This document shows positions 7,529 through 14,726 of a stretch of 64,000 nucleotides of DNA, piece by piece; within the stretch, counting starts at the first letter, position 1; each line of letters begins with the position of its first letter. The position numbers and the translations under genes are program-made. This DNA comes from Chloroflexota bacterium (lineage in GTDB: Bacteria; Chloroflexota; Dehalococcoidia; Bin125). The stretch covers positions 35,610-99,609 of the forward strand of contig JAPPJZ010000079.1 of the NCBI GenBank assembly GCA_028874365.1, written 5' to 3'. The notes beneath the pieces are model-generated. The model searched no databases, was not told the DNA's origin, and was given only the letters and a program-made list of their open reading frames with translations.

Positions 7529-7843
7529 TCAGATAAATCGAGCTGTGCTCCACGGCCGCCAGCCGCTCTTGCGCCAGATGCGCAGGGCGTAGCGGGCGTT
7601 GTAGAGCGGACGCATGGCGAGCACCGGATCCAGGCATTCGCCGATCTCCTCGTCGCCGAAGTATCTCCACCAGGCATTGATCTGGAAGAGCCCGTAGCTG
7701 CCGCCGGAAGGATCGTCCTTGTTGATCGCGCGAGGGTTCCAGCGACTCTCGTGGTAGGTGATCGTGAGGGCGTTGTCCAGTTCGTCCTTCGGCCAACCTG
7801 CCGCGCGCAGGATCTCACGGAGACGTGGTTCGGCGATGGTCAC
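7529..7843 (-). CDS. Small lysozyme/lytic transglycosylase-like (SLT-fold) protein
   Basis: A 104-aa protein with the core of a lysozyme-like or SLT domain: a catalytic-type Glu in TYHESRWNP near residue 31, then SYGLFQIN near residue 49, and a C-terminal NARYALRIW helix. It would cleave peptidoglycan glycan strands. No signal peptide or membrane anchor is visible from the GTG start, so it may be exported by another route, used for lysis, or cytosolic. It is short for a lytic transglycosylase. It lies downstream of the SCP2-like gene with a 33-nt gap. Confidence 0.75.
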   Translation of the reverse strand: MTIAEPRLREILRAAGWPKDELDNALTITYHESRWNPRAINKDDPSGGSYGLFQINAWWRYFGDEEIGECLDPVLAMRPLYNARYALRIWRKSGWRPWSTARFI

Positions 7844-7876
7844 AGTTTGAGCCCTGAGTTGGTGATTGGCGCGACG

Positions 7877-8302
7877 TTAGGCGAAGGTCGTCTCGACCGA
7901 CGACGACGCGTCGAAGAAGTCCTGGAGGGTCTGGTTGAAGCGATAGAAGAGGTCTCGGCGTGTGTAGTCCTCGCCCTTTGCGAGTTCCTCCGGGCTCTCC
8001 AGGTCGATCGTGTTGAGCGTGTGATGCAGATCGGCGTGGCCGTTGGTCTGGATGTTCTCGATCATCTCCTGCCAACGCTCTTCCGGCATCACCAGGGTGA
8101 AGTCGAGGTCTTCGTCGTTGGTCGTACTGGAGATATCGGCGATTTCCGGGATCTCGTAGCCGTCGAAGACGAGCTTGATCGTGGTCTCGCCGACGTTGAC
8201 GCCCATGGCGCAGTCCATCATGCCGAAGTCGCGCCAGTGCGGGTCGTCCTGGACGGTGTCGCGAAGCGCTTCAAACCATTCAACGGAGGGGAACTGCGGC
8301 AT
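7877..8302 (-). CDS. Small acidic protein, possibly SCP2-like
   Basis: A 141-aa acidic protein starting at MPQFPSVEWFEALRD. The middle segment (IKLVFDGYEIPEI, then LDFTLVMPEERWQEMIE) resembles the strand-helix pattern of SCP2 sterol-carrier domains, which bind hydrophobic ligands, but the match is weak. ATG 8302 is preferred over 8335 because GGAG lies about 8 nt upstream. A TAAGAT box on the same strand at 8369-8374 may be its -10. The gene is convincing; the function is tentative. Confidence 0.6.
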   Translation of the reverse strand: MPQFPSVEWFEALRDTVQDDPHWRDFGMMDCAMGVNVGETTIKLVFDGYEIPEIADISSTTNDEDLDFTLVMPEERWQEMIENIQTNGHADLHHTLNTIDLESPEELAKGEDYTRRDLFYRFNQTLQDFFDASSSVETTFA

Positions 8303-8403
8303 GGTCGGTCTCCGGTCGTCGTGTCTCGGTGTCACATCTCAGTGGTATGTGTCTGCGGTACGTGGGTGATCTTAGCAAGCATGGGCGAATCGCCGGTATG
8401 GCG

Positions 8404-9330
8404 CTATTCCTCCCATTGCTCACCGTTCGACGCTGGCGTCGGCCGGAACAGATCGCCGACGGCGACGACGCCGGCCGCTGTCACAGCGAGCAGTCCCAGC
8501 GCTTTGAGATGCAGCCGACGGGCGCGACTGAAGTCGTCGATGTCCGGCGCCGGTCGCTGCCAGCCCACGGCGCGGCCGTTCCACGAGGTGCGGCGATCGA
8601 GCGCCACCGACATGGCGGTGACCGGAATCGGCGTCTCCGAGCCGAGAGCCAGTTCTTCGAGCTCGGGTGGTTGCAGATCGGAGCGGCCGCGCGCGGCGAG
8701 GGTGGCGGCAGCGGCGATGGCGTCGCGCGCGCGTCGCACCGACACGAGGCGGCGGCGCGGATCGAGGATCGCGGTCAAGGGGCCTTCCGAGCCCGGTCCG
8801 GCCATGGGTCCGCCGAGCGATTCGACGGCCGCGTAGGCGACCGCGCCGGACAGGTCGAAGGCGGCGTAGGCGGCCCACGGGCCGACCACGCTCTCGCTGG
8901 GCGCGTTCGCGAGGCGGCCGATCTCTGCCTCGATGCGCTCGCTGTCGAGCGCGGCGACGGGCCTTCCCTGGTCGTCCAACGGCGCATTGGCCAGGTGGCG
9001 TTGCACGGAGTCGGATGCTCTGAGTCCACGCCAGGCATCGAAGGTGGCCGCCAAAAGGATCGCCTGGATCAGGATCGACGCAGCGCGTCCGCCACCGCCG
9101 GGTCGAGCCCGCTCGGCCAATGCGGCCACGCGAATTGAGACGGCGGAGGCAGCGAACGGCGCGAACACGCGAAGTCGCGGCGGCAGTGAGGCGAGGTGGC
9201 GACTCTTCGAGAGCGCCCACGCGAGCCAGGTCGGCCGTCCGTCGGGGGGCGGGCCGAGCAGGTACTGCAGCGCGGCCTGGATGATCAGAGCCAGGATGAA
9301 GATCGTGAGGCGGTCGGTCGTGCGGCGCAT
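8404..9330 (-). CDS. Diverged CobD/CbiB-like membrane protein
   Basis: A 308-aa protein with an N-terminal membrane segment (residues about 8-26) and further hydrophobic stretches near 85-100 and at the C-terminus. By eye it aligns along its length with adenosylcobinamide-phosphate synthase (CobD/CbiB). An ILLAATF helix is followed by a DSERIEAEIGRLAN...VVGPWAAYAAF block like the family's ESVAEN...DGVVAPLFY, and a late PVTAMSVAL...DIDDFSRARRL segment is like its AMAGAL...DIRRALRL. Several canonical residues are replaced, so catalysis is uncertain. ATG 9330 gives the family length; the frame is open to 9510. A palindrome lies 42 nt upstream. Confidence 0.6.
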   Translation of the reverse strand: MRRTTDRLTIFILALIIQAALQYLLGPPPDGRPTWLAWALSKSRHLASLPPRLRVFAPFAASAVSIRVAALAERARPGGGGRAASILIQAILLAATFDAWRGLRASDSVQRHLANAPLDDQGRPVAALDSERIEAEIGRLANAPSESVVGPWAAYAAFDLSGAVAYAAVESLGGPMAGPGSEGPLTAILDPRRRLVSVRRARDAIAAAATLAARGRSDLQPPELEELALGSETPIPVTAMSVALDRRTSWNGRAVGWQRPAPDIDDFSRARRLHLKALGLLAVTAAGVVAVGDLFRPTPASNGEQWEE

Positions 9331-9371
9331 TGGACTTTGAGCATATCCGCCGTGCCCGATGTTCCCTGTTG

Positions 9372-9387
9372 TGTGTCGCGCGACACA
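9372..9387. promoter_or_regulatory. Perfect 16-bp palindrome, candidate operator
   Basis: TGTGTCGC joined directly to GCGACACA gives a perfect dyad with no spacer. It lies 42 nt upstream of the CobD-like gene (minus strand) and 80 nt before the -35 box of the divergent zinc-ribbon gene. Such symmetry is typical of a dimeric repressor site. The cognate regulator is unknown. Confidence 0.45.
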
Positions 9388-9466
9388 GAGCATTCGGGCT
9401 GGCGGTGAATTTTTTCCGGGAACGGCGGCGCAACGGTAGGAAAATCCCCAGCAGTTCGTGAAAAAG

Positions 9467-9496
9467 TTGACAAGCGAGGATTTACCGGCTGATAAT
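9467..9496 (+). promoter_or_regulatory. Sigma-70-type promoter for the zinc-ribbon gene
   Basis: It has a consensus -35 box TTGACA (9467-9472), an 18-nt spacer and a -10 box GATAAT (9491-9496), five of six matches. The predicted transcription start is near 9503, ahead of the small zinc-ribbon gene. This is the best consensus promoter that I see in the window. Confidence 0.7.
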
Positions 9497-9582
9497 GTGC
9501 ATCGTTTCACAAACTCCCAGTTGTGCGGACATTCACAAAGTCAGTGCGCAGGATTAGTGGAGTAGGAAAGCGAGTCGGCCCG

Positions 9583-9792
9583 ATGCCCGTTACTCCTCCG
9601 TCGAAATGCCCCCGCTGCTCAGGCATGATGCTGGTCGAGTCGGACGCGCACAGCGTGTATTCGAGTTGCCTGTCGTGCGGGTATGTCTACGAGAGCAACA
9701 TCATCTCGGTCTTCGAGCTTGAGCGTGAGCAGGCTGTCGAGGAAGGCCGCCAGCGCCGCCGACAGCCGTCGCACGGCAAGCTCCGCCTCTAA
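9583..9792 (+). CDS. Small zinc-ribbon protein
   Basis: A 69-aa protein with two knuckles, CPRCSG and SCLSCGYVYE, 20 residues apart, the pattern of a single zinc ribbon. It is followed by a charged helix (ELEREQAVEEGRQRRRQ). Such proteins bind nucleic acid or a partner protein. The start is uncertain: ATG 9583 lacks a close Shine-Dalgarno, and in-frame GTG 9523 would add 20 basic residues. A strong promoter is at 9467-9496. The C-tract begins 24 nt after the stop codon. Confidence 0.65.
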   Translation: MPVTPPSKCPRCSGMMLVESDAHSVYSSCLSCGYVYESNIISVFELEREQAVEEGRQRRRQPSHGKLRL

Positions 9793-9815
9793 CCTCACGC
9801 GCCCAACCGGCCCCC

Positions 9816-9910
9816 GTCCCGGGGGGGCCCCCCGCGGGCCCCCGCCCCCCCCCCCCTCTACCCCCCCCCCCCCCCCCCCCCCGCCCCCCGGCGCCCCCCC
9901 CGCCCCCCCC
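9816..9910. repeat. C-rich homopolymer tract
   Basis: This intergenic stretch is almost only C and G and includes an uninterrupted run of 22 C at about 9861-9882, plus shorter C runs and a GGGGGGGCCCCCC block at its left end. It separates the zinc-ribbon gene from the Cys/His-rich gene. It resembles the tract at 1-110. It may be a sequencing consensus artefact at a strong hairpin, or a real slippage-prone tract. Confidence 0.7.
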
Positions 9911-9992
9911 GATCCCGCGCCCGCGCTAGCCTGAGTTCGGCGCGTCCACGGAGAAGTCTTGGACGTTCGCCTCTGAAGTCGGGGTTGGCGGC

Positions 9993-10418
9993 GTGGAGAT
10001 TCGCGAGTATCGCAAGGCGACCCGCTGCGAACACCGCGGCCGCATTCGCAAGTGCCGCGAGCCCTTACTCGGACAGTGCCAGTACTGTGCACGTGGATTC
10101 TGTTCCCGCCACGGACAGGTGCACGACGACGGACAGGAAGTCTGCGTCGAGGACCGTTGCGGGCGTCTCCAGTTCGATGTCGAGCAGCACCTCATCTTCA
10201 AGGGGGCCGCCCGCTCCCGCAACCAGGAACAGCTCTGCGGCGAGCCCGAATGCTCGCGCCCGTTCTCGCTGCTCTGCGAGCGTTGCTACTGCCGCTACTG
10301 CGAAGACCATGTGCGGCAGGTGATCATGACCGTCTCGCGCGGCGGGGAGCTCCAGACGGAAGCGCTGGCGATGTGCGACCACTGCCGGGGGCGACTACCG
10401 CTCTGGTCGGAGGAATGA
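9993..10418 (+). CDS. Cys/His-rich, probably multi-zinc protein of unknown function
   Basis: A 141-aa protein from a GTG start with about 14 Cys in ordered knuckles: CEHRG, CQYC, CSRHG, CVEDRC, CGEPEC, CERCYCRYCEDH and CDHC. The pattern resembles cross-braced zinc fingers such as the B-box or AN1 type (CxxC...CxxH...), but I cannot assign a family. A TAGCCT -10-like box is at 9927-9932, directly after the C-tract. Its 3' end overlaps the convergent NUDIX gene by 24 nt. Confidence 0.65.
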   Translation: MEIREYRKATRCEHRGRIRKCREPLLGQCQYCARGFCSRHGQVHDDGQEVCVEDRCGRLQFDVEQHLIFKGAARSRNQEQLCGEPECSRPFSLLCERCYCRYCEDHVRQVIMTVSRGGELQTEALAMCDHCRGRLPLWSEE

Positions 10419-10877
10419 TGCGAGGATCGACTCGTCGTGGGGAAACACGGGTCGGGGCCTGGTGGCTGAGCGACCGATCGGGATCCAAGCCGCGGCAAGC
10501 GCTTCCGGTCCGGGTCTGAGCGCTCCACCGCTGGCCGAGGCACGGAAGGCGATGACGACGGTCTGGTCACCAGTTGCGGACCAAACCCCCAGGAGTCTGC
10601 CGATCTCCACCTCGACGCCCGTTTCTTCGCGCACTTCTCGGACCGCGGCGTCTTCGACTCGTTCGCCGGCGTCAACGAAGCCCGAGGGCCAGGCCCATCG
10701 GTACATGGCCGGTTCGTGGTTGCGGCGGACGTAGAGCAGCCGACCCTGCTCGTCAGACGCAAGCACCACGACCGCGACTTTCGGGTCGCGGTAGTTGATC
10801 CAGTCGCAGACGTCGCAGTTCTCGGGGGACAGGAGCGGAGCGGCGCACTGGGGACAGTATCTCGGCGGAGGCGGCAT
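10395..10877 (-). CDS. NUDIX hydrolase with N-terminal zinc ribbon
   Basis: A 160-aa protein with a short zinc ribbon (CPQCAAPL...CDVC, residues 8-25) followed by a Nudix domain with an intact box: GFVDAGERVEDAAVREVREETG, i.e. Gx5Ex7REUxEExGU. The architecture resembles NudC-like or ADP-ribose-type pyrophosphatases that hydrolyse nucleoside diphosphates linked to another moiety. The full NudC SQPWPFP motif is not seen. It lies 17 nt downstream of the LmbE-type gene on the same strand, so the two are probably co-transcribed. Confidence 0.88.
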   Translation of the reverse strand: MPPPPRYCPQCAAPLLSPENCDVCDWINYRDPKVAVVVLASDEQGRLLYVRRNHEPAMYRWAWPSGFVDAGERVEDAAVREVREETGVEVEIGRLLGVWSATGDQTVVIAFRASASGGALRPGPEALAAAWIPIGRSATRPRPVFPHDESILASFLRPER

Positions 10878-10894
10878 CGTGCCGCTCGTCTCGA

Positions 10895-11647
10895 CTAGAA
10901 GACCGGCAACGAGACTCGTTCAAAGTGCTCGTAGTAGCGGCCGTCCTCGGAACTCCAGCGCTTCTCGACGTTGGCGATGAAGTCCTCGCCGCGGTCGCCA
11001 AACTGCGAGACGTGCCGGGTGAGCGCGCGAATCTTCGTCTGGATCACATCGGTGATGTCAATGTCGCAATTGGCGGCCATGCTTCCCCAGATGAAGAGCT
11101 CGGCGACCTTGTGGCATTCGAGGCCCTCCTCGAGATGCTCCGGGTAGTTGAGTCGATCCCGGGCGGTCGGGTAGACCGCGTCGATCGTCATCTCGCCCGT
11201 GCAGCGGTGGTCGCGGTGGTTGATGAAGCCGCGGAACTCCGAGAGCGGGTCGGTCGGGTCCGCCTCGAGGGCACGGCGATGGATGAAGTCGGTCGAGTGC
11301 GTGAATACGGCGTGCGGACGAATCTTGCGGATCGCCTTCACGATTCCGCCGAGGTACTCCCTGGTGTACTCGAGCTCGCCGTCCTCGCCGCCGAGGAAGG
11401 TGCATGTCAGGACGCCCAGCTCCTCGGCCGCGTTGCGCTGTTCAACCTCGCGCATTGGCACAAGCTGTTCCGAGGTCATTTCCGGATCGGCGGTGCCCTT
11501 GGCCCCGTTGGTGACGATCAGGTAGTGCATCTCCCAGCCGAGGGTGGTCCAGAGCGCGGCGGTGCCGCCGGCGCCAAAGTCGGGATCATCCGGATGCGCG
11601 GCGACCACCAGGCCGACCTTGTTGTCGGTATCGGGAGGAACTGTCAT
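10895..11647 (-). CDS. PIG-L/LmbE family N-acetylglucosaminyl deacetylase-like protein
   Basis: A zinc-dependent deacetylase of 250 aa. The metal motif AHPDDPDFG is near residue 17, and a second ligand region is in INHRDHRCTGEM. The family removes acetyl groups from GlcNAc-type substrates, as in mycothiol, bacillithiol or GPI pathways; the actual substrate is not readable here. The start is an ATG with GGAGGAA close upstream. It is divergent from lexA across a 260-nt regulatory region and is followed by the NUDIX gene. Confidence 0.88.
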   Translation of the reverse strand: MTVPPDTDNKVGLVVAAHPDDPDFGAGGTAALWTTLGWEMHYLIVTNGAKGTADPEMTSEQLVPMREVEQRNAAEELGVLTCTFLGGEDGELEYTREYLGGIVKAIRKIRPHAVFTHSTDFIHRRALEADPTDPLSEFRGFINHRDHRCTGEMTIDAVYPTARDRLNYPEHLEEGLECHKVAELFIWGSMAANCDIDITDVIQTKIRALTRHVSQFGDRGEDFIANVEKRWSSEDGRYYEHFERVSLPVF

Positions 11648-11804
11648 GGAACCACACTTTCAGGTCTGCGCATAATTTTGCACAGGTCGGGGTCTGAGCG
11701 CGACATTGGGGAACACAGGACGCTTGACAGCGGCACTACGGACGTGGCACTATTGTGACTATAACTACGAACGGAGGTTCCGCACACGTGCGCGGAGACT
11801 GTGC

Positions 11805-11810
11805 TAGGAT
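11805..11810 (+). promoter_or_regulatory. -10 element (TAGGAT) of the probable lexA promoter
   Basis: TAGGAT in the context GTGCTAGGAT would place transcription start at about 11817, immediately beside the inverted repeat at 11818-11840. A nearly identical context (GTGCTAGGTT) is found at 44585-44593. No good -35 box is seen; a TTGACA at 11724-11729 has no well-spaced -10. Confidence 0.4.
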
Positions 11811-11817
11811 TGCATTA

Positions 11818-11840
11818 TGTCACTAGTAGGCATAGTGACA
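11818..11840. promoter_or_regulatory. Perfect inverted repeat TGTCACTA-N7-TAGTGACA, probable LexA operator
   Basis: Perfect 8-bp arms (11818-11825 and 11833-11840) surround a 7-nt spacer, 67 nt upstream of lexA and at the predicted transcription start. lexA genes are commonly autorepressed through a dyad in this position, so this is the leading candidate SOS box. It matches neither the E. coli CTGT-N8-ACAG nor the Gram-positive CGAAC-N4-GTTCG type. Confidence 0.6.
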
Positions 11841-11907
11841 GCGGATTGCACAGCCAGTCACTGATCGAACCACCCGAGACGGACTTGCCAGGAACGAGGT
11901 ATTCATC

Positions 11908-12633
11908 ATGGCAGAGTTGACCAACAGCGAGGCTGAGCAAGCCAGTACGCCCCGACGGCGGGGAAAACGCGGACCGCGCTCCGACAAGCCGGAGCGCATC
12001 CTCGCCTTCCTGCAGGATTACTTCTCGCGTTACCACTATCCGCCGTCGGTGCGCGACATCGTCGAAGGTTGCGAGCTCTCGTCGACATCCGTCGCCGACT
12101 ACAACCTGAAGATCCTCGAACGCGAAGGCCACATCAGGCGTGATCGAGAGCGGGCGCGCACAATCTCTCTGACCCAACCGGTCGAGCCGATCCAGTCGGC
12201 CACGCTTGAGCGGAGTGCGACTTCGCTGGAGGTTCCGATGCTCGGCTCGATTGCCGCGGGCACGCGGTCGCTGGTACCCGAGGGCGTTGATGTCGCCCAC
12301 GCGGAAAGTCGGATTAGTGTCACTGCCGACATGCTCGGCGGACGCGACCCGGAACAGGTCTTCGCCCTGACTGTCCGCGGAGACTCGATGATTGACGCTC
12401 TGATCGCGGACAACGACACGGTCATCCTGGAGGAGACCGCAGATGTCGCGAACGGTCAGATGGCGGCGGTCTGGCTGCGGGAAGAGAACATCTGCACGCT
12501 CAAGCGGCTCTACTACGAAGGCGGGCAAGTGCGCTTGCAGCCGGAGAACCCGACGATGCAGCCGATCTTCACCGACGAATCGAACATGCAGGTCCAGGGC
12601 CGCGTCGTGTCGATCATCCGTCGACCTCAGTAG
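11908..12633 (+). CDS. lexA: LexA repressor
   Basis: The SOS repressor, 241 aa. The N-terminal winged helix-turn-helix is near residues 25-85, with YPPSVRDIVEGCELSSTSVADYNLKIL in place of the common S-TV-HL helix. The self-cleavage site is Ala117-Gly118 in SIAAGT. The catalytic Ser160 is in VRGDSM and Lys199 in CTLKRL, giving a complete S24 peptidase domain. It is longer than E. coli LexA because of a 24-residue basic N-terminal tail and a longer linker. It is probably autoregulated through the dyad at 11818-11840. Confidence 0.95.
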   Translation: MAELTNSEAEQASTPRRRGKRGPRSDKPERILAFLQDYFSRYHYPPSVRDIVEGCELSSTSVADYNLKILEREGHIRRDRERARTISLTQPVEPIQSATLERSATSLEVPMLGSIAAGTRSLVPEGVDVAHAESRISVTADMLGGRDPEQVFALTVRGDSMIDALIADNDTVILEETADVANGQMAAVWLREENICTLKRLYYEGGQVRLQPENPTMQPIFTDESNMQVQGRVVSIIRRPQ

Positions 12634-12672
12634 GTCGGTCGCTTTCCAGCCGGCACTTGTGCGTACACTGCA

Positions 12673-13668
12673 ATGGTGCCGCCGGTTCTGAGCATCGACG
12701 ACGTCAGCATCGAGTACAACACTCGCGAGGGTCCAGTGCGCGCGGTTCGCGGCGCCTCGCTGACGATGAATCGGGGCGAGATCGTCGCCCTGGTTGGCGA
12801 GAGCGGTTCCGGCAAGACGACACTGGGCCTCGCGATTCTGCGCATTTTGCCGCGCAACGCGGACCAGACCACGGGCACGATCCGCTACGAACACCGCAAC
12901 ATCGGCGAAATGGACCGCACGGAGCTGCAGCGCATTCGCGGCGACCAGATCTCAATGATCTTTCAGGATCCGATCGCCGGCCTGAACCCGATCATCACGG
13001 TCGGGCAGCAGGTCGAGGAAGTGATCACCTCGCATCGGCCGGTGTCCAAGGACCAAGCGAGGGAGCGAGCGCTCGACGCGCTCAATGCGATGCGCTTGCC
13101 GGATCCCGTCAGGATCGCCAAATCGTACCCGGGCGAACTGTCAGGCGGCATGTGTCAGCGGATCATGATCGCGATCGCGACGGCGCTCGACCCGCAGGTG
13201 CTCATCGCAGACGAGCCGACCGCCTCGCTGGATGTCACGGTGCAAGCGCAGATCCTGTACGAGCTGGAGCGGCTGCGCGACGAACGCGGTACAGCGATCC
13301 TGTTGATCACGCACGACATGGGCGTCGTCGCCCAGGTCGCGGAGCGGGTGGCGATTATCTATGCGGGCAAGATGATGGAGGTGGACGACGTGGTGCCGCT
13401 GTTCCAACAGCCCCGCCATCCGTACACCTGGGCGATGCTGGACACGCTGCCGAGGTTGGACCGGCGGCGTCGATCGCGACTGCGCCAGATTCCGGGCGGA
13501 CTTCCAGACCTGACCGACGAGGAGATCGGTGATCACTGCGCCTATCTCTCGCGCTGCCCCAAGGCCCTGACGAAGTGCCGGACCGACGACGAGCCAGACT
13601 TGGCCGAGGTGTACGGCGGGCGAGTCGGGCAGCGCGTGGCCTGCTACAACCCGGTGCTCGAGGTCTAG
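12673..13668 (+). CDS. Oligopeptide/dipeptide ABC transporter ATP-binding protein (OppD/DppD type)
   Basis: A 331-aa ABC ATPase with Walker A GESGSGKTT near residue 41, signature LSGGMCQRIMIA, Walker B VLIADEPTASLD and the switch His in LLITHDMG. The C-terminal oligopeptide-type extension carries Cys residues (CAYLSRCPKALTKC). In OppD/DppD such subunits energise peptide or nickel uptake with a partner ATPase and two permeases, none of which is nearby. It starts 39 nt after lexA without a clear Shine-Dalgarno. A TACACT box lies just 3 nt before the ATG. Its end overlaps convergent holA by 4 nt. Confidence 0.92.
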   Translation: MVPPVLSIDDVSIEYNTREGPVRAVRGASLTMNRGEIVALVGESGSGKTTLGLAILRILPRNADQTTGTIRYEHRNIGEMDRTELQRIRGDQISMIFQDPIAGLNPIITVGQQVEEVITSHRPVSKDQARERALDALNAMRLPDPVRIAKSYPGELSGGMCQRIMIAIATALDPQVLIADEPTASLDVTVQAQILYELERLRDERGTAILLITHDMGVVAQVAERVAIIYAGKMMEVDDVVPLFQQPRHPYTWAMLDTLPRLDRRRRSRLRQIPGGLPDLTDEEIGDHCAYLSRCPKALTKCRTDDEPDLAEVYGGRVGQRVACYNPVLEV

Positions 13669-14669
13669 CGCCGACCGGCGCCGGCCAACTCCGCCACCAA
13701 CAGCTCCACTGCTACATCTTCGGGTAGACCTCCGCGGCCACTGCGGTAGTCAATGATCGCCACCTCGGCGTCGAGAATTCGCGCCAGCGCGGCGTCGGCT
13801 GACGCCTGGGTGTAGGCCTGCGCCTGGCGCCGCAGCCTGCGAGCGAGCCAAGAGAAATTGGTGTTGACGGCCGATTGGATGTCCTCGTTCGAGCCGCCAC
13901 GATCGAGCACCTCTCGCGAGACGACGACCTGGCGGTATGTGCGCGCCAACATCTGGATGATGCGGGTCTCCGGCTCCCCTTCGGCGCGGACCCCGTCGAG
14001 CGCCTGCATCGCATCGGCGAGCCGACCCTCTGCGACCGCGTCCACCAAGTTGAAGATGGTGACCGAACGTACGGCCGGGACCATCGCCTCGACAATCGTC
14101 TCGTCAACGTTGGCGTCGCCCGCGTAGAGCGCGAGTTTGTCGACGGCCTGGGTGAGCGCGCCGCGGTCGCCGCCGGCGCGATCGACCACGGCCTGTGCGG
14201 CGTTTCTGGTCATGTGCAGACCGCGTCGGCGCACCTCGACGCGCAGCCACTGGAGCGCCTGCTCCGGCTTGAGCCGGGCGAACTCGCGAACGTCTGCCAG
14301 CGGTTCGATGAGTTGCAGCATGGGATTGCGGCGGCGCAGCTCGTCCTCGACGAATACGAGCACGGTCGTCGGGGGGATCTGCTCCAGGATGTCGGTCAGG
14401 CCATCCCAGTCACCGATCTGGCGCCCACGTCGTGCGCCGGGTTGGAATCCGAAGCGGGCGCAGAGTCCATCGACTCGCACCCAGCGGACCGCGCCAAGGA
14501 ACGGCGCGGCAGAGACGGCCGCGCCGAGTTCACCCAGCGACACGCGTGCGCCGTCGAGGTTGACGGAGTTGTTGACGAGCGAGCCGTCGCTGTCGTGCTC
14601 GCGCCGCAAGGCTGCAACCGCCTCGAGACGGGCAAATCGGTCCTCACCGTGGAACAGGTAGACGGACAT
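13665..14669 (-). CDS. holA: DNA polymerase III subunit delta (HolA)
   Basis: A 334-aa clamp-loader delta subunit. The N-terminus MSVYLFHGEDRFAR is the typical start of bacterial HolA, followed by a degenerate AAA+ region without Walker A, and a C-terminal helical collar with the FNLVDAVAEGRLADAM and LARTYRQVV segments. It opens the beta clamp in the DnaX complex. It lies 57 nt downstream of addA on the same strand and also has its own leaderless-type TAGGCT box 6 nt before the ATG. Its 3' end overlaps the ABC gene by 4 nt. Confidence 0.92.
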   Translation of the reverse strand: MSVYLFHGEDRFARLEAVAALRREHDSDGSLVNNSVNLDGARVSLGELGAAVSAAPFLGAVRWVRVDGLCARFGFQPGARRGRQIGDWDGLTDILEQIPPTTVLVFVEDELRRRNPMLQLIEPLADVREFARLKPEQALQWLRVEVRRRGLHMTRNAAQAVVDRAGGDRGALTQAVDKLALYAGDANVDETIVEAMVPAVRSVTIFNLVDAVAEGRLADAMQALDGVRAEGEPETRIIQMLARTYRQVVVSREVLDRGGSNEDIQSAVNTNFSWLARRLRRQAQAYTQASADAALARILDAEVAIIDYRSGRGGLPEDVAVELLVAELAGAGRR

Positions 14670-14675
14670 GGACTG

Positions 14676-14681
14676 AGCCTA
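14676..14681 (-). promoter_or_regulatory. -10 element (TAGGCT) for leaderless holA mRNA
   Basis: The minus strand reads GCTAGGCT, 6 nt, then the ATG of holA at 14669. No Shine-Dalgarno fits in the gap. The same box and spacing occur at 494-499. Confidence 0.45.
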
Positions 14682-14726
14682 GCGACCACATGCCGGCCGA
14701 CCTGGCCGAGTTGGGGACAGTGGTGG

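Noticed and set aside
7406-8836. 476-aa plus-strand ORF across thyX, the lysozyme-like and SCP2-like genes and the CobD-like gene
   Set aside because: It crosses several good minus-strand genes and their spacers and shows no family-like sequence.
12664-12669. Leaderless promoter TACACT for the OppD-type gene
   Set aside because: Only 3 nt separate the box from the ATG, less than the normal 5-9 nt between a -10 box and the transcription start.
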